From positions 1,142,324 to 1,206,323 of the forward strand of contig NZ_KB849283.1 of NCBI RefSeq assembly GCF_000368145.1: a stretch of DNA of 64,000 nucleotides. Reading direction: 5' to 3'. Source of the DNA: Acinetobacter guillouiae CIP 63.46. Lineage in GTDB: Bacteria; Pseudomonadota; Gammaproteobacteria; Pseudomonadales; Moraxellaceae. The translations under genes were made by a program, and so were the position numbers. This document shows, piece by piece, positions 27,813 through 34,022 of the stretch. Each line of letters opens with the position of its first letter. The first letter of the stretch is position 1. Under the pieces are notes generated by a model. The model saw only the letters and a program-made list of their open reading frames with translations, had not been told where the DNA came from and did not search any database.

Positions 27813-28307
27813 TCAAACCGTCTTAAAATCAATAAAATCGTTTGAATTTTGATTACATGCAGCTAACTTTGATATACTTTTATAAACAGAAATCTGCAAG
27901 AAATTAATGTCATCATAGCTTAATGGAATAACTGCTGGAGTCTTTGCGAATTTTCCTAATGGATATAAAATAATTAGAGAAAAATCTTCTCCATAGCAAA
28001 AATTAACGTAATTATCATGATTAGTCTCGACTAATTTCCACCCTCCATCTTCAAGTTTTTTATAAATATTTTTCATTTCATCGCGATTTAAATCTGCTTT
28101 TTTAATTTTAATTAATGCATATTGCTCACCATAATTATGATTACCACGAGCATTAATATCCTTATATTCATAAATATAGCCATGAAAATATATATTCATA
28201 AAATTCTTAAATCGATCAGGAATAATTTCTGCTTTATCTGTATTTGAACATGCAGCCAGCCAAAACACTAGAAATGAGGTTAGAATAGACTTAATAATTT
28301 TTTTCAT
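27813..28307 (-). CDS. Small lipoprotein, distant sixth member of the Rhs-linked immunity-like family
   Basis: 164 residues. The signal peptide ends in a lipobox (FWLAAC), so it should be anchored to a membrane facing the periplasm. The body repeats the layout of the five lipoproteins next to rhs: a helical stretch (LNRDEMKNIYKKLEDGGWKL), then an aromatic-Cys pair (YVNFCYGED), a hydrophobic strand ending in YP (LIILYP), and a last cysteine (SKLAAC). I do not recognise it from databases. Very AT-rich. It lies 21 bp after the TPR protein gene, so the two are probably co-transcribed. Role as an immunity protein is inference from the shared pattern and location. Confidence 0.7.
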   Translation of the reverse strand: MKKIIKSILTSFLVFWLAACSNTDKAEIIPDRFKNFMNIYFHGYIYEYKDINARGNHNYGEQYALIKIKKADLNRDEMKNIYKKLEDGGWKLVETNHDNYVNFCYGEDFSLIILYPLGKFAKTPAVIPLSYDDINFLQISVYKSISKLAACNQNSNDFIDFKTV

Positions 28308-28328
28308 AACTTCTAAAAAAAAAACAAA

Positions 28329-29051
28329 CTATAAGTATTTTTTAATTCTATTTGGCACTTTGCTTAAAAGACCTAATTTTTTCATCTCTGCATAATATAG
28401 AGCGTAGTTTTTCCTTGCGAGCGGTTCGTTTTTTTTTGCGACATAAATATCGGCTATATTTAAGTAAGCTACTGCTCTACTTGGATCTAGCTTTGTAACA
28501 CGGTTTAAAATGTTTAAAGATTCATTATAATAGCCTAATTTATATAAATAAAATGCAGAATCATTAAGCTCTTGAACATCATTTTTGCTATATACAGGCA
28601 ATTGGCAATTTATGCTTTTGATTATTTCATTTATTTCTAATTTCTCAGACTTTTTCAATTTCTTTAAATTTTGGCTTGTTGAATAATTCATATAAACAAC
28701 TGCGCCTCTTCCCCCACCTACATCAGCCTCCCAAATAGGTAGATCCTTTTGCTTATCCCACTTTCCAGCACACATATCGCTTAACATTGTTGGAATAGCA
28801 TCCACAATCACTTTATTTTTATTATTGATAATTAAACAGTAGCGTTGATCATGATCTGAAATCGGTAACGTCAAAAAGTTATAATTTTTAGTGATGTATG
28901 AATATTCAGGAAAGACTTCTTTCGATGAAAGACTAAAATTTGCATCACTTAAATTTAGCGGACTGCAATTTTTATAGCTTAAAAAATCAGGAGTTGCATG
29001 TACTGAAAAAATTGTACTACTTAACAATATAAAGAGCGTTTTCTTTAGCAT
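28329..29051 (-). CDS. Secreted TPR-containing protein of unknown function
   Basis: 240 residues with a Sec signal peptide ending at about VHA (residue 19) and no lipobox cysteine, so probably periplasmic. Four cysteines in the first 150 residues (KNC, RYC, DMC, INC) could form disulfides. The last 75 residues contain two TPR-like helical pairs (SAFYLYKLGYYNESLNILNR and AVAYLNIADIYVAKKNEPLA). I do not recognise the family. It lies in the AT-rich tract downstream of rhs, between a Sel1-repeat lipoprotein gene and the sixth immunity-like lipoprotein gene. It could be part of the same defensive set or an unrelated envelope protein. Confidence 0.7.
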   Translation of the reverse strand: MLKKTLFILLSSTIFSVHATPDFLSYKNCSPLNLSDANFSLSSKEVFPEYSYITKNYNFLTLPISDHDQRYCLIINNKNKVIVDAIPTMLSDMCAGKWDKQKDLPIWEADVGGGRGAVVYMNYSTSQNLKKLKKSEKLEINEIIKSINCQLPVYSKNDVQELNDSAFYLYKLGYYNESLNILNRVTKLDPSRAVAYLNIADIYVAKKNEPLARKNYALYYAEMKKLGLLSKVPNRIKKYL

Positions 29052-29162
29052 TATCGTTGTCCTAATGTTTATATCTTTATTAGATGTACAGGTTCATTCA
29101 TTGGCATATAAAATTTGTCACTTTATAAAGTAATTTAGAGGCTACATGCTGTTTTTAAATAT

Positions 29163-30314
29163 TTATTGGATTTTATTCAACATATCCATAGCAGGCTGAA
29201 ATCCATAGTTTTTAGCATATTCTAGATATTCTTTTGATTTATTTAAATCACGATTAACTCCCAATCCATTTAAATACATATAACCTAAATTTGAAGCTGC
29301 TACAACTTTTATGTCTTTATCTGACTGACTATATAGTGAATTAAAAGTAGTTAATGCTAATTTATAATTTTTAGAACAATTATTACCTAACAAATATTCA
29401 GAACCAACGCTTAAACCAGCAGATAAATAACCTTTATCAAAAGATAATTTATACAAATCACAAATCTCAGGATTAGCAACTCCATCTGATTTATATTGTA
29501 ATACTCTAGCCTTCAATGCATACCCTATAGCAACATTATGTTCTATTAATTTATTCGATAAATCAATAACTTTATCCAAATCACGATAACCTTCAAGATT
29601 TGTCATTTCTCCCAAGTATAAAACAGCTAAATCAGCATAAGAAAACCAATACTTTTTATCAATTGCAATGTTATTATATTTAACAAACCCTTCTATATTA
29701 CCTTTTTGGAGTTCAATCAAAGCTATCTCTGAAAAAGAAGCAGGAATATATTCTTTCGATTGATTCAATAATAATAATGCTTGATCTAAATTTTTATCTA
29801 CACCAATCCCTCTGCTATATCTTGCACCTAAACTATGTATTGCCAGAGGATTTCCTAGATTAGCTGCTTCTTTTATTAATATAGTTGCGGAATTAATATT
29901 ACCTTCTGCTTCATATTTTTTAGCTAACCAGAATTTTGCTTGAGGATTCTGATGCTCTGCAGCATATTCGATATATTTTAATCCTTCTGCCTCATTTTTA
30001 TCATAAAACTCTCCATAATATTTTAAATTTCCTAAGATATAGGCATCAGCAGGCCTTTTATCATTCTGTTCTAAGCACTTTTTACTATTATCATTAAAAT
30101 TTTCAAAGTCTATTTGACAATTTGGTATCAATTTTTGATTGACTTCATTTCTTAGACTTATTGGGATCAGTCCACATTTGATCGTGCCATACTCATTTGC
30201 AATTTCACATGGGATTGAAATTATATTTGGATTTTTCTCTTCGGCAATGCTCACTTTTGAGTTTGCACAACCACTTAACCATCCTATCAAATATAAAATC
30301 AATAATTTATTCAT
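29163..30314 (-). CDS. Sel1-repeat lipoprotein
   Basis: 383 residues with a lipobox (IGWLSGC, Cys about 16). The body is a chain of Sel1-like 36-residue helical repeats, for example GLKYIEYAAEHQNPQAKFWL, LGNPLAIHSLGARYSRGIGV and AASNLGYMYLNGLGVNRDL. Such solenoids bind partner proteins, and periplasmic Sel1 lipoproteins occur as immunity proteins for several secreted toxins. Its start overlaps the stop of the upstream small membrane-protein gene by 4 bp (ATGA), so those two are translationally coupled. It is in the AT-rich cargo downstream of vgrG-rhs. Immunity is a reasonable but unproven reading. Confidence 0.78.
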   Translation of the reverse strand: MNKLLILYLIGWLSGCANSKVSIAEEKNPNIISIPCEIANEYGTIKCGLIPISLRNEVNQKLIPNCQIDFENFNDNSKKCLEQNDKRPADAYILGNLKYYGEFYDKNEAEGLKYIEYAAEHQNPQAKFWLAKKYEAEGNINSATILIKEAANLGNPLAIHSLGARYSRGIGVDKNLDQALLLLNQSKEYIPASFSEIALIELQKGNIEGFVKYNNIAIDKKYWFSYADLAVLYLGEMTNLEGYRDLDKVIDLSNKLIEHNVAIGYALKARVLQYKSDGVANPEICDLYKLSFDKGYLSAGLSVGSEYLLGNNCSKNYKLALTTFNSLYSQSDKDIKVVAASNLGYMYLNGLGVNRDLNKSKEYLEYAKNYGFQPAMDMLNKIQ

Positions 30315-30763
30315 TTTCTTGCCTTGTTATTTTCGAAATTGCTAATTCTTTTATTGATTAATTTTTTGTTCTCATAACTCAACTCATTATAACCCTCTGT
30401 TTTTATGAAATTTTTTAATTTTTCCAATAAGATTTTCTTATCATTCTCATTAATATACTCATACAATATTGCTTCTGCCTCAGCATCATATATAAAAGCA
30501 TCTCCTCCCAATATAATTATTGAATAATAGAAATCTACTCTATCACTTTCTTTTTTTTCTTTAATCATATGTATTTCTTTATAGAACATACTAATCCAGA
30601 TTCTATCTGGAGCCTTTTGAAGTAATAGCACTTTAACGCTTCCCCATTGGGCACTACCGCCAATTGCTTTAATTTCAGACAAAACAAAACCTATGTAGCC
30701 TAAAATATAGATAACTAAAAATAGAAAAACACTTAAAAATATATAAAAAATACGATGATTCAT
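30311..30763 (-). CDS. Small single-span membrane protein of unknown function
   Basis: 150 residues. One strong N-terminal membrane segment (about 4-27, FYIFLSVFLFLVIYILGYIGF) is followed by a charged soluble part rich in Lys and Glu and predicted alpha/beta. No lipobox and no recognised domain. Its stop overlaps the Sel1 lipoprotein start (ATGA), and its own start overlaps, again as ATGA, the end of a startless open stretch at 30760-30927. That suggests an operon whose first gene is degraded. A type VI cargo or membrane-bound immunity role is possible from position only. Confidence 0.62.
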   Translation of the reverse strand: MNHRIFYIFLSVFLFLVIYILGYIGFVLSEIKAIGGSAQWGSVKVLLLQKAPDRIWISMFYKEIHMIKEKKESDRVDFYYSIIILGGDAFIYDAEAEAILYEYINENDKKILLEKLKNFIKTEGYNELSYENKKLINKRISNFENNKARK

Positions 30764-30927
30764 TTTATCTCTTCGTTCAAATAAATAAAATTTATATACT
30801 TATTTTTATTTCCTAAAAGATAACCAATTAAGCCTATTGTTATCCTTTTTAAAAATTTACCACGAATTTGTCTGAATAATATATTTACTCTCCATCTTAA
30901 TCTACTTTCTAAGTATTCAACCCTGTT
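30760..30927 (-). pseudogene. Possible 3' remnant of a gene upstream of the membrane-protein gene
   Basis: A 55-codon open stretch (ending with IGYLLGNKNKYINFIYLNEE and two more residues) stops in a 4-bp ATGA overlap with the next gene, as true operon genes do. It has no ATG, GTG or placed TTG start. Another frame (reading WNFRTGLAQPINIDWLNLTT) runs into it just upstream and ends where it begins, as expected from a frameshift or deletion. Together they could be the tail of a displaced toxin or immunity gene. Evidence is thin because the region is so AT-rich. Confidence 0.3.
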
Positions 30928-31069
30928 TCAATTACTTTTAGCGTTGTTAAATTTAACCAATCTATATTTATGGGTTGGGCTAGACCCGTTCTAAAATTCC
31001 AAAGAGTTATACTAGATCAGTCGTTAATTTCATTTGAAAGTTATCAATTATATAAACTATTAACTACAG

Positions 31070-31077
31070 CCCCCCCC
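31070..31077. repeat. Homopolymer C8 (G8 on the minus strand) in AT-rich intergenic DNA
   Basis: Eight consecutive C residues stand out in a tract of well under 35% G+C, 53 bp beyond the stop of the lipoprotein at 31130-31570 and upstream of the degraded frame at 30760-30927. Such tracts are prone to slippage. No intact coding frame crosses it. Confidence 0.5.
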
Positions 31078-31129
31078 TAAACAGCTGATTAAAAAAGTGA
31101 TCCACACTTAAAAAGTTAAAATCAATAGA

Positions 31130-31570
31130 TTAATTGCAGGAATCAACACCAGAAATTAGATACATAAACGCAACGCCATTTACTGAAAAATCTCCTGGAG
31201 TCAACACTGAGCCATTATAATCAATTACAGGACCTGAATTTTCAGTTACAATATTAATACGATTATTCCTACCTAAACAATATGTATCAACGCCTTTACC
31301 CTGTCCTTTGAGTACCCATCCATCTTGTTTTAATATCTTTATTATTTCATCAAGTTTTTTTGAATCCTTAGAAACTTCTACATTAGAAATCTGTGTTTGC
31401 GATTTATTTATTGCATTTCTTATTTTAACATCAGAACCCAATATTTTGATCATTTTATCATCAAAAGGATATCTATCCGAATCATCTGGTCTAAGACCTG
31501 TTGTACAAGCAATTAATACCAACACTAAACTCATACAAGAGAGCATTTTTATAATCTCAAATATTCTCAT
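31130..31570 (-). CDS. Immunity-like lipoprotein, paralog 5 (near-twin of paralog 4)
   Basis: 146 residues with a lipobox (LVLIAC, Cys about 22). It is almost the same as the gene at 31779-32234: both carry the blocks KMIKILGSD, IRNAINKSQTQISNV, SKDSKKLDEIIK, QDGWV and GKGVDTYCLG. The C-terminus ends SGVDSC. The twins differ mainly in the signal peptide and the last 40 residues, so they arose by recent tandem duplication (matching sites are 649 bp apart) and then diverged at the C-terminal strands. Probably a membrane-anchored periplasmic immunity protein to a variant of the Rhs toxin; the function is inferred from family and place. Confidence 0.75.
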   Translation of the reverse strand: MRIFEIIKMLSCMSLVLVLIACTTGLRPDDSDRYPFDDKMIKILGSDVKIRNAINKSQTQISNVEVSKDSKKLDEIIKILKQDGWVLKGQGKGVDTYCLGRNNRINIVTENSGPVIDYNGSVLTPGDFSVNGVAFMYLISGVDSCN

Positions 31571-31778
31571 TTACTACTCTCCTTATTACACTAATTACCT
31601 TTGATTTTTGAACTTTTTTATTATAAATTTTTATTTTCCTTGTTTAAATCATACCTTAACCTATAATACACTTAAATACATGTAGCCTGAATTTTAAGAT
31701 ACTACAATCCTCAGTTCTTCACTAAGCTGATTATATAAGTTATTAAACTAATTTATAATTTAAACATAAGAAAATAAA

Positions 31779-32234
31779 CTACTCACACTCATTAACTCCA
31801 GAATTAACATATGAAAATATAACTGTATTTACGGAAAAATCACCAGAAGTCAATATTGAACCCTGATAACCAATTACAGGACCTGAATTTGCTGTTATAA
31901 TATTAATACTATTATTTTTACCTAAACAATATGTATCAACGCCTTTACCCTGTCCTTTGAACACCCATCCATCTTGTTTCAATAGTTTTATTATTTCATC
32001 AAGTTTCTTTGAATCCTTAGAAAGTTCAACATTAGAAATCTGTGTTTGAGATTTATTTATTGCATTTCTTATTTTAATATCAGAACCCAATATTTTGATC
32101 ATTTTATCATCAAAAGCATACTTGTCTGAATTATCTGGTCTCAGACCTGCTGTACACGCGATCAAGTTAACCGTTGAAATAATACAGAACAGTGTTTTTA
32201 TATTTTCACCTATTTTCAAAATATTACACCTCAT
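31779..32234 (-). CDS. Immunity-like lipoprotein, paralog 4
   Basis: 151 residues with a lipobox (VNLIAC, Cys about 27). It shares with paralog 3 the order ISN-x-x-(I/L)SKD, then GWV, then YC-x-G, a (T/F)GDF motif and the ending GVNEC/GVNGC. This links the near-identical pair (paralogs 4 and 5) to the lipoproteins closer to rhs. The aromatic-Cys pair (TYCLG) and the last Cys are candidates for a conserved disulfide. It has its own 208-bp AT-rich upstream gap to paralog 5 and lies 82 bp after paralog 3. No database family is recognised. Confidence 0.75.
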   Translation of the reverse strand: MRCNILKIGENIKTLFCIISTVNLIACTAGLRPDNSDKYAFDDKMIKILGSDIKIRNAINKSQTQISNVELSKDSKKLDEIIKLLKQDGWVFKGQGKGVDTYCLGKNNSINIITANSGPVIGYQGSILTSGDFSVNTVIFSYVNSGVNECE

Positions 32235-32316
32235 ATTTGAATTAAATTCCCTTTAAACACCAGAAAATTATTTTTTTAAATACTTCTAATAATTTTAAAT
32301 AAAAACTCCGTACAAA

Positions 32317-32751
32317 TTACTTACAACCATTTACACCATCATCATTATATACATAATAAATCAACCAATCATTAAAATCACCAAAGACAACTCTACTTCC
32401 ACTTCTATCAAAATATTCATTCTTTTCTGGATATAAAATTCCTAATTTATTATAAACACCATTACAATATATATATAATCCATTATAAACATCCTTTCTT
32501 ACCCATCCTTCTTTTATTATCTTTTCTTCAACACCAAAAAAATCAACTTTACTCATATTATCTTTGGATATCAAAATATTAGAAATTTCAGCATTAGGCT
32601 TCACTATCCCAGGCTCATACTCATATTTATACCCTTTAAAAACCAATTTTGAAAACTCTTGAATATCGACCTTATTTTTGTGTGAATTATTATTTACACA
32701 AGACACTAAAAAAAAGGATAATCCTAGTATAGAAAAGAATATTTTATTCAT
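32317..32751 (-). CDS. Immunity-like lipoprotein, paralog 3
   Basis: 144 residues from ATG 32751 (MNKIFFSILG); a frame start 24 bp further upstream gives an odd charged N-terminus. The lipobox is FLVSC. It contains FKGYKYEYEPG, which aligns with FDGYNYDLKVG of paralog 2. It then has EGWV, IYCNGVYN, ILYPEKNEYFDRSG (paralog 2: IIYPEKMEYYDKFG) and a final GVNGC. It is thus the bridge in sequence between the rhs-proximal and rhs-distal members. Secretion to the periplasmic face is predicted from the lipobox. Function as immunity protein is inferred. Confidence 0.75.
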   Translation of the reverse strand: MNKIFFSILGLSFFLVSCVNNNSHKNKVDIQEFSKLVFKGYKYEYEPGIVKPNAEISNILISKDNMSKVDFFGVEEKIIKEGWVRKDVYNGLYIYCNGVYNKLGILYPEKNEYFDRSGSRVVFGDFNDWLIYYVYNDDGVNGCK

Positions 32752-32807
32752 TTTAAATCCATAAATTTTATCCAAAGTTTATTTTAGTTTTCTCAATAAA
32801 AAACCAT

Positions 32808-33272
32808 TCAAAATTTTACATGCTTACAATATGACGTTCCTTCTTTCTTATAAATAACACCTATATTCCATTGATCCAACAAGCTAGATTTCATATATAA
32901 TTTTTGCCCAAACTTATCATAATATTCCATTTTCTCTGGATAAATAATTGTCATTTGATTATACCGATCATAACAATACACATACTGATCCTCAGATGTA
33001 TAAACCAACTTCCATTTTTTCTCTATTCTACTTTTTATCATTTCAAAATTAGACAAGGATAAATTAGACTTAGGAATAAAAAAATTATAGTAGTTGGCAA
33101 AACCTCGTTGCATTCCTACCTTTAAATCATAATTATAGCCATCAAATAAATAAGAAATTTCTTTCTCAACTTCAATTTCATTGCTTTTAGAACTATCTAT
33201 TTCATTACATGCTTGTAAAAATATAATTATAATTATTAATAAACCGACTTTAATCCAAACACCAACTTTCAT
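32808..33272 (-). CDS. Immunity-like lipoprotein, paralog 2
   Basis: 154 residues. The signal segment IIIIIFLQAC ends in a lipobox. Shared family positions are FDGYNYD, the helix SLSNFEMIKSRIEKKWKL, the aromatic-Cys pair VYCYDRYN, the strand and turn IIYPEKMEYYDKFGQ, a conserved Trp (LDQWNIGV) and the last Cys (TSYCK). It lies 282 bp downstream of the rhs-adjacent lipoprotein gene, beyond a probable terminator, and 32 bp before paralog 3. It may start a second transcription unit. Very AT-rich codon use compared with vgrG and rhs core suggests separate acquisition. Confidence 0.75.
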   Translation of the reverse strand: MKVGVWIKVGLLIIIIIFLQACNEIDSSKSNEIEVEKEISYLFDGYNYDLKVGMQRGFANYYNFFIPKSNLSLSNFEMIKSRIEKKWKLVYTSEDQYVYCYDRYNQMTIIYPEKMEYYDKFGQKLYMKSSLLDQWNIGVIYKKEGTSYCKHVKF

Positions 33273-33468
33273 TTCACCTTATTTTCCACATTCAAGTTAA
33301 ACCTAACAAACAATTATAATATAAAAAATATTACAAGATACTCAAATCAATCTAATAAAAAATTCAATCAGTTTTTAACAACTACACTAATATATCTACT
33401 TCATCAACACACTCTCCTTTAAAAATAATATTTCTCACAAACAACTAAAAAACCTCACAAAAACAATA

Positions 33469-33496
33469 TTAGCCACTATTTATAAAAAATGGCTAA
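33469..33496 (-). terminator. Probable terminator after the rhs-adjacent lipoprotein gene
   Basis: On the minus strand TTAGCCA (33496-33490) pairs with TGGCTAA (33475-33469), followed by a T-rich run. It lies about 60 bp beyond the stop of the lipoprotein gene at 33555. It would end the vgrG-rhs-lipoprotein transcript and set that lipoprotein apart as the cognate partner. Confidence 0.5.
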
Positions 33497-33554
33497 CCAT
33501 ATTACATAAGAATCATTAAATTTAAATATCACTAAGACTTCTAAATATTTTAAT

Positions 33555-34022
33555 TTACTCTAACTCTATGATTGGAAGCTTCTCTTTACGACAATCATTA
33601 ACTTTCCTTTCATTATAATCAAGAAAAATTACCCAATTATTTTGGCTAGATGGTTTAACCTCATGACCTATGAAACTATAATATATATCTTTTTCAGGAA
33701 ATAAAGCTCCAAGATAAATTTTTTCACCAAAACAATATTCGTAAAAATTATCTTTATTAGATATTAATTTCCAACCATCCTTTTTTAATTGAATATCAAT
33801 TTTCTTATATTCAATTAATGACAATCTAGCCTTCCATATTTTTGTTATTGAATATTTATTTTCTGGCTTATTTATGGAAATATACTCATCAGGAGCATAT
33901 ACTCTAAAGTATTTATCAATTATAATTTTGGAATACGCCCCATCCTTTGAAACTTTAGTATTCACACACGAAGTTATTAATATTATAAAAACAATAAGAT
34001 GCCCAAAATTAATCCATTTCAT
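33555..34022 (-). CDS. Immunity-like lipoprotein, paralog 1, coupled to rhs (probable cognate immunity)
   Basis: 155 residues with a lipobox (ILITSC, Cys about 19). Its ATG overlaps the rhs stop by 4 bp (ATGA), the arrangement typical of an effector and its immunity gene. Family positions: the helix SLIEYKKIDIQLKKDGWKL, the aromatic-Cys pair YEYCFGE, the strand FPEKDIYYSFIGHE, a Trp (NNWVIF) and a late Cys (VNDCRK). Lipid anchoring places it at the periplasmic face, which implies that the Rhs C-terminal toxin acts in the periplasm or on the membrane. The family is not one I can name. Confidence 0.82.
   Translation of the reverse strand: MKWINFGHLIVFIILITSCVNTKVSKDGAYSKIIIDKYFRVYAPDEYISINKPENKYSITKIWKARLSLIEYKKIDIQLKKDGWKLISNKDNFYEYCFGEKIYLGALFPEKDIYYSFIGHEVKPSSQNNWVIFLDYNERKVNDCRKEKLPIIELE

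Noticed and set aside
30764-31129. Insertion-sequence remnant in the AT-rich gap
   Set aside because: No terminal inverted repeats, target duplication or transposase-like frame could be found; only the weak gene-tail signal remains.
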